Assembly: GCA_016875165.1 (NCBI GenBank)
Contig: VGSF01000001.1
Location: 62,001-126,000, forward strand
Direction: 5' to 3'
Source of the DNA: Deltaproteobacteria bacterium
Lineage (GTDB): Bacteria > Desulfobacterota > SM23-61
DNA length: 64,000 bases
A program made the position numbers and the translations under genes. A model generated the notes under the pieces. It made no database searches. It was not told the origin of the DNA and saw only the letters and a program-made list of their open reading frames with translations. Positions 8,261-16,733 of this stretch are shown here, in pieces; the first letter of the stretch is position 1; every line of letters begins with the position of its first letter.

Positions 8261-9331
8261 TTACTCTTTTTCGTGAATAGGCAAGGTGTCTTGCTTACGG
8301 AAAGGTGGAGCGCTCTTTTTTTCTGATGATCTGGCCATGCGCACGGCAATTCGCAAGGCCGCCTGAAAAGCCCCTATGTCCGCCGTCCCTTTACCGGCTA
8401 TATCATGAGCTGTTCCGTGAGCCGGAGTTGCCATAATGACCGGAAGCCCCCCGGAGACCGTCACTCCCCGGTCAAAGCCCAAAAGCTTCGTGGCAATCTG
8501 CCCTTGATCGTGGTACATGGTGACGATGCCTTCGAACTCACCCTTGCGGGCCCGGACAAAGATGGTATCCGCCGGAAACGGGCCGGAAACATCCATTCCC
8601 TGGGTTTTGGCTTTTTCCACAACAGGCTGGATGATGGTCTCTTCTTCCGGGCCGAAAAGGCCTTTCTCCCCGCCATGAGGGTTCAGGGCGGCAACTCCAA
8701 TCCGGGGCTTTTCTATTCCGGCCTGCCGCATGGTTAAATACAGAAGAGTAATTGCCCGCAAGATACGGTCGGGAGTAAGCTCATCGCAGATTTCCCGAAA
8801 ACCGACATGGGAGGTAACCCGGGAGGTCCATAGAGGTTCCAGGACATTGATCTCCCCGGCCATCTCGGCCCTGGTCATGCTTATGAAATGGTCTAATTCA
8901 CCTTTGAAGGGAGAACCACCCAGACGCATGGCCAGTTTGTTAAGCGGGGCAAAAACGATCGCTTCGGCCTTTCCGGCCATGACCTGGCCAACGGCAAACT
9001 CCAGATATTGAAGACAAGCCTTCCCCGCCTGAGCGCTGACTTCACCCATTTTGTATTCCTTAGGGTCGAGGTTGGCCAGGTCAAACATCTCCATCAGGCC
9101 TGTGTCCCCCGAAACCTCTTCCCAGTTTTTGCGGGGAGCGATTTTTAGATGGGCTTTGGTCAACTGGATCGCCTCGGCCATCACTCGGGCGTCGCCTATA
9201 ACCGCCGGCCGGCAGAGACGGCGGGTCTCTTCCATGGTCAAAGATTTAGCCACCAGCTCAGGCCCTATGCCAGTGGCGTCTCCCATGACTACGGCCAGTT
9301 GGGGACGGTGATCTTGTTTTCTTTCTTTAAT
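8261..9331 (-). CDS. pdxA2: PdxA-family NAD-dependent dehydrogenase, probable AUU start
   Basis: About 356 residues. PdxA-family oxidoreductases oxidise a secondary alcohol next to a carboxylate and often decarboxylate: 4-phosphohydroxythreonine (PdxA), 4-phospho-D-threonate (PdxA2) or cis-dihydrodiol carboxylates (TphB). Visible motifs are GDATGIGPEL and the three metal-ligand histidines in TSHVGFRE, LNPHGGE and MYHDQG. The start is unusual: the conserved first strand (QLAVVMGDATG) lies downstream of a strong AAGGAGG at 9345-9339, and the codon 7 nt after it is ATT at 9331-9329. No ATG, GTG or TTG in frame is suitably placed; the next ATG (9286) lies inside the first strand. Family membership is clear, but the substrate is open. 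No DUF1537 kinase is present, so a threonate pathway is not supported. Confidence 0.85.
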   Translation of the reverse strand: MKERKQDHRPQLAVVMGDATGIGPELVAKSLTMEETRRLCRPAVIGDARVMAEAIQLTKAHLKIAPRKNWEEVSGDTGLMEMFDLANLDPKEYKMGEVSAQAGKACLQYLEFAVGQVMAGKAEAIVFAPLNKLAMRLGGSPFKGELDHFISMTRAEMAGEINVLEPLWTSRVTSHVGFREICDELTPDRILRAITLLYLTMRQAGIEKPRIGVAALNPHGGEKGLFGPEEETIIQPVVEKAKTQGMDVSGPFPADTIFVRARKGEFEGIVTMYHDQGQIATKLLGFDRGVTVSGGLPVIMATPAHGTAHDIAGKGTADIGAFQAALRIAVRMARSSEKKSAPPFRKQDTLPIHEKE

Positions 9332-9362
9332 AGGCCAACCTCCTTCAACCAGTTTTAAGAGA

Positions 9363-9977
9363 CTAACCCGCCAGTTTCCGGAGAAGCTTTTCTGCCCGGT
9401 AGGGATTGAAGATCCCGCAGATGCAGGGCGTGGCCAGCTCGATGGCCGCTTTTTCCACCGTGATCTTGTTCTTCTTGACATCTTCAATCATTTTTTTTAC
9501 CAGGCGGCCCGAGACCAGACCGTGACCGCACATGGTCACGAAATCCAGGATTTCTGGGGGCCAAAGCCTTTTGGTGTTTCCGTGTACTCCCAGGGCAAAT
9601 TCAATTAGGGGAGGCTTGAGCCCGGCCTTGTGGCAACAGTCAAAAACCTCATCGAGCAGGCCGGAGACAATGATGGAGATGCCCTGGTCCTTCTCCTTCA
9701 GCTCCTTCATGCAGGCGATCAGGCTCTTCTTGTCCTTGAAGACGCACTGGCAGCCCACGGTGAGCTTTTCCACGATCTCCGCCGGGTCCATCTGGTATTT
9801 GTTCCCCACCTTGCAGTCGCCGAAATGAAGGTCGGTGTGCTTGGTCATGGTCAGGGCGATCTGCTTTAACCTCGGGCCCGCATCCTTGTCGTTGAACCCC
9901 CGGGCCACATGGGTCAGCATGGGGAAGTCTTCTTTCAAACTCTGTAAATCGCCGGTACGATGCAATGAATGGGTCAT
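9363..9977 (-). CDS. Uncharacterised cysteine-rich AOR-cluster protein, copy 1
   Basis: 204 residues, ATG with AAAGGAG upstream. Full-length paralogue of the protein at 6640-7302. Conserved features are SLHR, GISIIVSGLLDEV, DCCHKAG, TMCGHGLVS and the C-terminal PCICGIFNPYRAEKLL. A second cysteine pair (VGCQCVF) is private to this copy. No signal peptide or membrane segment, so cytoplasmic. It follows the copy-1 ferredoxin, so the ferredoxin-plus-partner pair occurs twice in one operon on either side of pdxA2. Function unknown. Confidence 0.8.
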   Translation of the reverse strand: MTHSLHRTGDLQSLKEDFPMLTHVARGFNDKDAGPRLKQIALTMTKHTDLHFGDCKVGNKYQMDPAEIVEKLTVGCQCVFKDKKSLIACMKELKEKDQGISIIVSGLLDEVFDCCHKAGLKPPLIEFALGVHGNTKRLWPPEILDFVTMCGHGLVSGRLVKKMIEDVKKNKITVEKAAIELATPCICGIFNPYRAEKLLRKLAG

Positions 9978-10142
9978 ATAAAGTCTCCTTTAAGTGCCTA
10001 AAGTTCGAAGTGCCCAAAATACCTTAAGCGCCTCAGGTTATCAATTAGCCATTAGAAATGATCATTGAACATTGATAATTGACCATTGACCATTTCAATT
10101 TCAGTGCCGAATTTGATCCCGCCGCCTGCAGGATTAAAGTTG

Positions 10143-10165
10143 AAAAAGGAAATTCCTATATAATC
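10143..10165. repeat. AAAAAGGAAATTCCTATAYAAT motif, copy 1
   Basis: Short palindromic motif centred on AGGAAATTCCT directly after the ferredoxin stop codon. The same motif recurs at 15470-15492 directly after the dctP stop, and inverted at 40862-40884. Confidence 0.5.
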
Positions 10166-10168
10166 AAA

Positions 10169-10903
10169 TTATCGGTTTAGGATTCTTCCCAACCCAAGGT
10201 TCACCTTGCCGTTGGGATAAATCGGGAAGCCCATCTCCTTGACCACCTTCAGCGCCGGCCCTTTTTCCGATTCCTCAGGGAAGCTGATCAGGTCCAACGA
10301 GAAGACGCTATCGATCTTGGGAGAAATTTCTTTTATAGCCTGGAGGACGGGCCGCAACTGTTCGGGCGTGACCAAAAACTCAATGATGGCCGAGAGGACC
10401 TTTTCCTTGCGCACCTCGGGCTTGAGCCTTCCGGTCTCTACGTCCTCGAACAAGAAAGTCACCGGATTCTTGGGTTCGAATTCCACCCCGATTTTGGCCA
10501 AGGCCATGGAAAATTTCTCCAGGTCCTCCAGTCGCCCTCCCACGCCCGGCCGGCCGATTTCGACGGCCATCCCGTAAGAACCTCTTTTAAAGCGTCCGGT
10601 AATCTCGTTGGTCTTCATCTCCTCGGTCCCTCTTCCCGGGACGCCGGTATTCTTATGTTCAACCATGGGGTCGCTGAAGGCCAGGCGCACACTCCGCGGC
10701 CACCCTATTTCCTGGCGATAAATGGCCTGGGGCTTACAAACCTCGGCGCGAAAACATACGCCGCATTCTACGCACTCTTCTTCGTCGATGCGGGCTTTTT
10801 TCTTTTTGGGGGTTTTCTCGTCTTGAAAATATTGGATCGCTCCCACGGGACAGTAATCCGCGCAAAGCCGACATCCTATGCATTTTTCCTGGTCAATTCT
10901 CAT
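10169..10903 (-). CDS. Two-cluster ferredoxin with uncharacterised C-terminal domain, copy 1
   Basis: 244 residues with two N-terminal [4Fe-4S] motifs (C8, C11, C14, C18 and C44, C47, C50, C56). The rest of the protein (from about residue 95) is the same unnamed domain as in copy 2: GRGTEEMKTNEITGRF, VEIGRPGVGG, NPVTFLFEDVETG, EKVLSAIIEF, and a final NGKVNLGLGR. Ribosome site GAGGAG. It lies 55 nt after the MoaD-like gene. Likely the electron partner of the AOR, comparable in position to the ferredoxin-like subunits of AOR-family enzymes; the C-terminal role is unknown. Confidence 0.87.
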   Translation of the reverse strand: MRIDQEKCIGCRLCADYCPVGAIQYFQDEKTPKKKKARIDEEECVECGVCFRAEVCKPQAIYRQEIGWPRSVRLAFSDPMVEHKNTGVPGRGTEEMKTNEITGRFKRGSYGMAVEIGRPGVGGRLEDLEKFSMALAKIGVEFEPKNPVTFLFEDVETGRLKPEVRKEKVLSAIIEFLVTPEQLRPVLQAIKEISPKIDSVFSLDLISFPEESEKGPALKVVKEMGFPIYPNGKVNLGLGRILNR

Positions 10904-10958
10904 TTTAATCTCCTCAAGAGTTTTTAGTAAACCTGAAACCCGAAACTCGTAATTAAAT

Positions 10959-11276
10959 TTATCCTCCCACGTATAAGGGAAGAACCGTTATTTTACATCC
11001 GTCTTGCAAGGGACTTTCTTCCATACTGAAAGGACTGACAACCTGGCCATCTTGAGTAACGATAACGCTCAGGTTTGGATGAAATTTTTTTCTATCCCGA
11101 TTAAAAATCTTTTCTTCGATAAGAGGGTAGCTGGCAGCCAGGCGGTCAAAAAGGTGGATGACGGTCAAGCCTTCTTCCACATCCATTTCCCTGAATGACC
11201 GCATTTCCGAAAGAAACTGGAAGTCTGGTCCCAGCTTATCTCCCAACCACATCCAAAATTCAACCCGAATATGCAT
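10959..11276 (-). CDS. MoaD/ThiS-family sulfur carrier protein
   Basis: 105 residues with a ubiquitin-like sulfur carrier ending in the required diglycine (ITVLPLYVGG). These proteins donate sulfur as a C-terminal thiocarboxylate to pterin cofactors. MoaD-like genes commonly accompany AOR genes, whose tungsten bis-pterin cofactor needs dithiolene sulfur. It sits directly downstream of the AOR gene. The only visible Shine-Dalgarno (GGAG, 10 nt from the ATG) lies in the flanking palindromic repeat, so the repeat may supply the translation start. Confidence 0.85.
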   Translation of the reverse strand: MHIRVEFWMWLGDKLGPDFQFLSEMRSFREMDVEEGLTVIHLFDRLAASYPLIEEKIFNRDRKKFHPNLSVIVTQDGQVVSPFSMEESPLQDGCKITVLPLYVGG

Positions 11277-11285
11277 AATTCAAAA

Positions 11286-11402
11286 GCTCCAAATTCCAAA
11301 CAAATTCCAAATCTCAAATTCCCAAACTTCTTTTTGTTTTGGTCATTTGAATTTTGAGCATTTTCGGTTATTTGTGATTTGGTGCTTGGAATTTGGAATT
11401 TC
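11286..11402. repeat. Palindromic AT-rich repeat (CCAAATTCCAAA type)
   Basis: The left end reads CTCCAAATTCCAAAC and the right end TTGGAATTTGGAATTTC, forming a long imperfect inverted repeat that fills the AOR to MoaD gap. Related AATTC-rich pieces occur near 41930 and 45540. Copies of this kind are common between genes of environmental anaerobes. Confidence 0.6.
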
Positions 11403-11406
11403 TTCT

Positions 11407-13269
11407 TTATTTTAGGTCTTTTATCAGTTCCTTCAGCCCCAGCTTCTCCAATGTCTCCGGGAGGGGTTTCCCTGTTTGGGGATCCCAGCCCATCAGCCGG
11501 TAATAGTTTTCCACCATCCATGCCCACTTCTCCATTATATTCTTACCCTTAGCAGGACCGTCGCCTGGGATGGAGCCGTAACGTTTGGATGGTTTCTCGT
11601 CTTCAATGTTCATTCCGTGTCGGAAGTTAAAGACTCGAAGGAGGTTCACGATCCGTCTCCCCACAGTGAAAGCGTCTTCGAGGGTCCAGTTCCAGCCGGT
11701 GACGGCATTAAAACACTCGAGCTGCAACTTGGGATGGGGGGAGGCGAAACGGCAGGTCCCCAGGCAGTCGTCAAAGAGCCTTATCCCGCTGTACTTGGCA
11801 TTGAAAGTCGATACCTGCTCGTGGGAAAAATGATCCGTGGGCTCCTGCATATCGACAAGCTTGGGATGTATTCCTCCCCAGGTGGATTCAATCGAGCTGG
11901 TGTTGGTCAGGCAGGTATCGAAGAGCTCATACCACCTCGTTGACCCGCGGTGATCGTGGCTCCTGGGGGCGGATCCCTTCAGGCCATAGATAGCCCAGTC
12001 CGCCGCCGGCCCGCCAACCTTCTGCGATGCCCTCATGACGCCATCGGCCAAAAGATTCCCCAGGTAACCCTGTCTCCGGGAAATCCAATTTAAGATCTCT
12101 TTGACGGCTTGGGCATTTCCCCAGGTCAGGTCGAGGCCATCGGTTTCCTTTTTGGTAAACACTCCCTTTTCAAAACATTCCATGGCCCAGCCAACGACCC
12201 AGGAACCTTCGTTGCAATCCATTCCTAATTTATCTACCTCTTTCGTCAACATGACTACAGCCCCCAAGTCTGCGTTCCCGATCTGCGGGCCCCAGGCAGC
12301 CAGAAGTTCATACTCCGGTTCTTCTCCCATAAATCCCGTATAAGGTCCTTCGGTCACCGTAACTTCTTTCACATGGGCGATCCGGCATTGGTAGCAGGGT
12401 ACCGGGCGCATCTTAAAATGGGTCCGCATATACTGGCCGTTCATCTTTTCATGTTCGGGATATAGATTGGTGGTATAATTTTTCACCGGTAAGGCGCCCA
12501 TGGCATAAAGAGTGGAAAATCCTCCGCCCGACCCCCACTGGTAAATGGTCCCGAAGGTTTTGGCGAACTCAAATAAATCAGTATTTTTGGCCTTTAACCC
12601 TTCCGGGTCATTAACCTCAAAATTTCTTTTTCCGCTGTAAACCACCACGGCCTTGAGGTTCTTGGCCCCCATCACCGCCCCCACTCCGCCGTGGGCGGCC
12701 ACGTGCCCCCGGTCCCCCACGATGGTGGCGTGGAAAACCCGGTTCTCCCCGGCAGGGCCGATGGCATAAACGCTGACTTCCCTCTCTCTGACTCCCAGTT
12801 CTTTCCGGACCTGGTCTTCCACTTCCCAGACATCCTTCCCTGCGAGGTGTCCGGCGTCGCGGACCTCCGCCCTTCCATCTTTAATCACCAGGTAAACCAT
12901 CTTGGGAGAAACTCCCTGGAAGATGATCCCGTCAAAGCCGGAGAATTTCAGGTAGGCCCCGAAATATCCGTTGGCCTGGGAGCATCCGGCCAGGTTGGTC
13001 ATGGGGCCTTTGGCGGTCACGTTGAAGGTGGCCGCGCCGAAGACCCCGCTCCCCGCCAGGGGACCGGTGGTCCAGATGAGTCGGTTCCGGGGGTCGTCCC
13101 ATTCCACTCCCGGCGGCACCTCGTCATAGAGGTATTTGGCCGCCAGCCCTGCTCCTCCGACCCATTTTTTCAGGATCGGCTCGTCCAGTTTTTCTTCGGT
13201 GATCTTATTACCGCTCAAATCCACCCGCAAAACCTTCCCGACGTAACCGGGCACATGAAAATCCGCCAT
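11407..13269 (-). CDS. aor: Aldehyde ferredoxin oxidoreductase family protein (AOR), copy 1
   Basis: 620 residues, normal for tungsten AORs. These enzymes oxidise aldehydes to acids with ferredoxin, or catalyse related low-potential steps, using a tungsten bis-pterin and one [4Fe-4S] cluster. Family features: the N-terminal GKVLRVDLS, WVGGAGLAAKYL, a GPMTNLAG block, and the catalytic-region EEPEYE (near residue 317). The expected cluster motif CxxCxxxC is CYQCRIAH here (C292, C295, H299), with the fourth ligand C506 in CLGTC. Strong AAGGAGG five nt before the ATG. It lies between dctM and the MoaD-like gene. About half the residues appear shared with the AOR at 20363. Substrate unknown. Confidence 0.93.
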   Translation of the reverse strand: MADFHVPGYVGKVLRVDLSGNKITEEKLDEPILKKWVGGAGLAAKYLYDEVPPGVEWDDPRNRLIWTTGPLAGSGVFGAATFNVTAKGPMTNLAGCSQANGYFGAYLKFSGFDGIIFQGVSPKMVYLVIKDGRAEVRDAGHLAGKDVWEVEDQVRKELGVREREVSVYAIGPAGENRVFHATIVGDRGHVAAHGGVGAVMGAKNLKAVVVYSGKRNFEVNDPEGLKAKNTDLFEFAKTFGTIYQWGSGGGFSTLYAMGALPVKNYTTNLYPEHEKMNGQYMRTHFKMRPVPCYQCRIAHVKEVTVTEGPYTGFMGEEPEYELLAAWGPQIGNADLGAVVMLTKEVDKLGMDCNEGSWVVGWAMECFEKGVFTKKETDGLDLTWGNAQAVKEILNWISRRQGYLGNLLADGVMRASQKVGGPAADWAIYGLKGSAPRSHDHRGSTRWYELFDTCLTNTSSIESTWGGIHPKLVDMQEPTDHFSHEQVSTFNAKYSGIRLFDDCLGTCRFASPHPKLQLECFNAVTGWNWTLEDAFTVGRRIVNLLRVFNFRHGMNIEDEKPSKRYGSIPGDGPAKGKNIMEKWAWMVENYYRLMGWDPQTGKPLPETLEKLGLKELIKDLK

Positions 13270-13368
13270 GATTTCCTCCTTGGTTTCGATCTTTCATGAA
13301 TTTGCGTCTCCAAATATCTATAACCTCGCATCCATCCGTCCCCGCAATCCATCCGGTTTTCGCCCCCC

Positions 13369-14661
13369 CTATTTCCGCCATAAGGTCGAGGGGAGCCACG
13401 TGACCAAAGGCGGATAAAGGGTGATCAGCACCAGGACGGCCAGCAGGGGAAAGAAAAAAATCAAGAGCGCCCGCTGAAGCCGCTCAAAGGGAATATTCGC
13501 CACTCGCTGGACCGAATAAAGAACCATTCCCACGGGAGGAGTCAGAAGGCCGATCATCAGGTTCAGGACCATGACCACCCCGAAATGGATCGGGTCGATC
13601 CCCACTTTCACCACCAGCGGCAGAAGGATGGGGGTGAGGATGTTGATTGCCGCCAGGGATTCCATGAAGCATCCCACGACAAGTAAAAAACCGTTCACTA
13701 ACAAGAGGATGATCAGCGGATCTTGGGTGATAGCCAGAATTTTCTCGGCTATCCCCGCAGGGATTTGGTACCGGGCTAAAAGCCAGCCGTAAAGGGAAGC
13801 TGCGGAAATGATGAAAAGGATCACGGAGGTATCATCCAAAGCTTCCCGCAGGACTTTGATCAAACTCCGGAAGTTGAGTTCCCGGTACAGGATCAAGCCC
13901 AGGAAGAGAGAATAGATCACGGCCACGGCGGCGGCCTCGGTGGGGGTGAAGACCCCGCTCCAGATCCCTCCGACGAGAATCAGGGGACAGAGCAGGGGGA
14001 ACAGACCATTAACCGTAGCTCGAAGGATGTCTGTAAAACCGGCCCGCTTCTGGACCGGGTAATTCCTCCGTTTGGCAATGATGGAGACAGTAATCATCAT
14101 GAAAAGGCCCATGAGCACACCGGGCACAATTCCTCCGATAAACAGCGCGCCGACGGAGACGTTTCCCAGAACGCCATACAGCACCATGGGAATGCTCGGG
14201 GGAATGATCGGGCCGATGGTGGCTGAGGCGGCGGTAACGGCGGCGCTGAAGTCGGCGTCATAGCCCTGGTCTTTCATGGCTTTTATTTCAATTTGGCCGA
14301 GGCCGACTGCGTCCGATACGGCTGACCCGGACATGCCGGCAAAGATCATGGAAGCCAGGATGTTCACGTGCCCCAGGCCCCCCTGGACATGTCCGATAAG
14401 GACGTTGCAGAACCGGAAGATGCGGTCGGTGATCCCGGCCGTATTCATCAGGCGCCCGGCCAGCAGAAAGAAGGGTATGGCCAGAAGGGGAAAAGAGTTC
14501 ACGCCGTAGACCATGCGCTGGGCGATGATGCCGTAGGGAATATTACCCAGCCCGCGGTCAAAAACAACCACGACCAAAGAAGTAACCGCCATAGAGAAGG
14601 CGATGGCCATCCCCCCGAAGATGAGGAGGAGAAGGACGATTAAAAAGATCCAGACCAACAT
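13369..14661 (-). CDS. dctM: TRAP transporter large permease, DctM-type
   Basis: 430 residues with about twelve hydrophobic helices. Typical DctM signatures include SGSAVSDAVGLGQIEIKAM near residue 110 and IPPSIPMVLYGV near residue 155. DctM is the ion-coupled membrane subunit that moves an organic acid or sugar acid bound by DctP. Its ATG is 27 nt after dctQ. It is encoded directly upstream of the AOR gene, so the imported compound is probably the substrate of the pathway encoded downstream. Confidence 0.94.
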   Translation of the reverse strand: MLVWIFLIVLLLLIFGGMAIAFSMAVTSLVVVVFDRGLGNIPYGIIAQRMVYGVNSFPLLAIPFFLLAGRLMNTAGITDRIFRFCNVLIGHVQGGLGHVNILASMIFAGMSGSAVSDAVGLGQIEIKAMKDQGYDADFSAAVTAASATIGPIIPPSIPMVLYGVLGNVSVGALFIGGIVPGVLMGLFMMITVSIIAKRRNYPVQKRAGFTDILRATVNGLFPLLCPLILVGGIWSGVFTPTEAAAVAVIYSLFLGLILYRELNFRSLIKVLREALDDTSVILFIISAASLYGWLLARYQIPAGIAEKILAITQDPLIILLLVNGFLLVVGCFMESLAAINILTPILLPLVVKVGIDPIHFGVVMVLNLMIGLLTPPVGMVLYSVQRVANIPFERLQRALLIFFFPLLAVLVLITLYPPLVTWLPSTLWRK

Positions 14662-14688
14662 AATAATTAATCCCTGAAGAGGAAAAAA

Positions 14689-15249
14689 TCACCCTCCGGA
14701 TCGGGAGAGGCCGCCATTCCGGAAATCGCGAAATTCCCGGCAGAAGTGGATAAAAACGTAAACCAACATAAGGGATAACCCAATTACCGCTCCCAGGTAA
14801 AGATACATCATGCTCAACCAGGGGAGGGAGCCGGCAAACAAGGGTACGGATTCCCCCATCATAATAATAGCCCCCCACAGGGCAATGCCCAGGAAAATGA
14901 GGATCAATATATAAAAGAAAAAGGAAATGGCCCGGGAAGCTCGAGCGGGCAGCTTGGTCACGAAGAAATCCACGGCCAGGTGGAGCTTGCGGCGCGTGAC
15001 GCTGGCCGCCCCCAGGAACGTGACCCAAACCAGGGTAAACCTGGCGAGTTCCTCGGTCCAGGGGAGAGGGTACTGCAATACGTACCGGAATAAGACCTGC
15101 ATCGTGGCCAGGATGATGAGGACGATGAAGAGAATAAGATTAAACCCATCCAGAAGGCCGTTCAACTGACCCCCCAGTAAGGTCCATAAGGGTCTCTGGA
15201 CTTCTCCCTTTTCTTGAAAGCGGCTTCCTTGGTCTGGAAAAGCGTTCAT
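14689..15249 (-). CDS. dctQ: TRAP transporter small permease, DctQ-type
   Basis: 186 residues with four membrane helices after a hydrophilic N-terminus of about 30 residues. The DctQ pattern PWTEELARFTLVWVTFLGAA (near residue 63) and KLHLAVDFF are present. It forms the permease with DctM. It lies between dctP and dctM. Confidence 0.9.
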   Translation of the reverse strand: MNAFPDQGSRFQEKGEVQRPLWTLLGGQLNGLLDGFNLILFIVLIILATMQVLFRYVLQYPLPWTEELARFTLVWVTFLGAASVTRRKLHLAVDFFVTKLPARASRAISFFFYILILIFLGIALWGAIIMMGESVPLFAGSLPWLSMMYLYLGAVIGLSLMLVYVFIHFCREFRDFRNGGLSRSGG

Positions 15250-15385
15250 CTTTTCACCGCATTTTTACCTAAAAAACGTTGCTCGGTCTGGAGCCCTGGG
15301 GGTTATCATGGCAGGTCCTGCCGGAAGAAACAGGTTTTCTTCCGGCAGAATCCCCTTTAACAAGTTATTAACACCCCCACCCTAA

Positions 15386-15451
15386 CCCTCCCCCATCCAG
15401 GGGGAGGGAATTTTGGATCCCCCAGTATCTCCCCTCCCCTGGCGGGAGGGG
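15386..15451. promoter_or_regulatory. Two tandem GC hairpins between dctP and dctQ
   Basis: A perfect 9-bp stem (CCCTCCCCC-ATCCA-GGGGGAGGG, 15386-15408) and a perfect 8-bp stem (CCCCTCCC-CTGGC-GGGAGGGG, 15431-15451) lie in the 246-nt dctP to dctQ gap. Stems just after a binding-protein gene often protect or partially terminate the message so that the binding protein exceeds the permease. No U-tract is present, so processing is likelier than termination. Confidence 0.45.
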
Positions 15452-15469
15452 GATGGGGGGAGGGGGATA

Positions 15470-15492
15470 AAAAAGGAAATTCCTATACAATC
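15470..15492. repeat. AAAAAGGAAATTCCTATAYAAT motif, copy 2
   Basis: Second copy of the motif, touching the dctP stop codon. Confidence 0.5.
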
Positions 15493-15495
15493 CAG

Positions 15496-16497
15496 TTATT
15501 TTCCAGCAGAAATCTTCTGCACTTCCTCAAAAACACCCTTGGCCCATTTCAGGCGAATCTTTTCAACGGCCGGCTGGGCCTTGGCCATGAAGGGTTTTAC
15601 ATCCACGTTCACGATTTTCATTCCCCTTTCAGCCAGTTTCTTCTTGGTATCTTCTTCCTGTTCTTTGGTGATCCGATCTCCGTAGGCGGAGGCTTCCCTG
15701 GCTGATTTCAAAACGATGTCCTGCAAATCTTTGGGGAGCGAGGTTAGAACCTTGTCGCTCATCAGCCAGTGGAAGCAGGCATGGACGTGGGCCGTGAGCA
15801 TCAGGTGGCTCTGGACTTCGTTCAGTTTGGTGGTGTAGATGAGATACACGGGGTTTTCCTGGGCATCGACTACCCCGGTCTGCAGGGCGCCGAATACTTC
15901 CGGCCAGGCCACCACCGTGGGCAGCGCGCCCATCTCCCTCCACACCGCCACCCAGTCCGGAATCTCCGGGAGTCTTAACTTCACCCCTCTGAGGTCGTCC
16001 GGGGTTTTAATCTCCTTTTTGGCCGTCAACATACGGGACCCGCGCCGCTGAATTCCCACCACATGCACCTTCCCTTTGTCCATCGCGGCTTTCCTAATCT
16101 CTTTGCCCATCCAGCCGTCCCAGGCTTTGAAGACACCTTCTACATTGGGAAACACAAAGGGAACAATAAGCGGACCGTATTCCGGAGCATACATGGAGAT
16201 GGTCAGGTCTCCGGATTGGGTGAGAGCCACCTCGCCTTGTTTCAATTGCTCCAGATTGTCTCTCTCCCCCCCGAGCTGGGCGCCGGGAAAAAGATTGACC
16301 TTAAGCCTCCCTTTGCTCTGCGACTCCACCATTTCTTTGAACTTCCCGACGGCCATGTGGTCAGGTCCGCCAGGGGCCGTATGGAGCGCGAAGGCCAGCT
16401 CGATCGGTTTTTGGGCATAAGAATTGCCCGCCAAGAATGGAACTAAAGCCAGGCACAGAATGAGACCGATTACCTTACTTAACTTTTTCCAGTTCAT
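15496..16497 (-). CDS. dctP: TRAP transporter substrate-binding protein, DctP-type
   Basis: 333 residues from the ATG at 16497, chosen because AAGGAGGGAAAG sits immediately before it; the ATG six codons upstream would put that ribosome site inside the gene. Signal peptide about residues 1-29 (ends NSYAQK). DctP features: LRGVKLRLPE, with the carboxylate-binding Arg in the KLR segment, ALPTVVAWPEVFGALQTGVVDAQENP, and the C-terminal helices. It captures an organic acid in the periplasm for DctQM. The genomic partners suggest an (oxy)acid linked to AOR metabolism. Confidence 0.93.
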   Translation of the reverse strand: MNWKKLSKVIGLILCLALVPFLAGNSYAQKPIELAFALHTAPGGPDHMAVGKFKEMVESQSKGRLKVNLFPGAQLGGERDNLEQLKQGEVALTQSGDLTISMYAPEYGPLIVPFVFPNVEGVFKAWDGWMGKEIRKAAMDKGKVHVVGIQRRGSRMLTAKKEIKTPDDLRGVKLRLPEIPDWVAVWREMGALPTVVAWPEVFGALQTGVVDAQENPVYLIYTTKLNEVQSHLMLTAHVHACFHWLMSDKVLTSLPKDLQDIVLKSAREASAYGDRITKEQEEDTKKKLAERGMKIVNVDVKPFMAKAQPAVEKIRLKWAKGVFEEVQKISAGK

Positions 16498-16526
16498 CTT
16501 TCCCTCCTTTTGCATCTGTGATATTT

Positions 16527-16679
16527 GATGGCTTCGTAAAAAGTCCCGTTTTCGTCATTGCGAGGAGTTCCGCCAATGCGGGACGACGAAGCAATCCCAT
16601 ATTTTCAAGGACTTATAAAAACGAGATTGCTTCGCTTTCACTCGCAATGACTCTTCTGCCGACTTTTTACGAGATCATC
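16527..16679. repeat. MITE family R1, B-type core, with 6-bp target duplication
   Basis: 153-bp element with terminal inverted repeats GATGGCTTCGTAAAAAGTC and GACTTTTTACGAGATCATC, flanked on both sides by ATATTT (16521-16526 and 16680-16685). The interior carries the TCATTGCGAGGAG...GAAGCAATC palindrome. It lies between the hydroxyacid dehydrogenase gene and dctP. Confidence 0.85.
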
Positions 16680-16733
16680 ATATTTGAAATTAGTGAACGA
16701 TTGGGTTCACCTTTTAAAAACATTATCAATTTA

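Noticed and set aside
8261-9331. D-threonate/L-threonate catabolism by PdxA2 plus the hydroxyacid dehydrogenase
   Set aside because: The DUF1537 four-carbon acid kinase required by that pathway is not in the window.
8261-9487. Longer PdxA frame starting at 9487
   Set aside because: It would overlap the upstream Cys-protein gene by 125 nt and has no ribosome site; the AAGGAGG at 9339-9345 supports a start at 9331.
15361-15480. Poly-G/C palindromes considered as a CRISPR-like array or G-quadruplex block
   Set aside because: Only two stems, no regular repeat-spacer pattern; better explained as hairpins after dctP.
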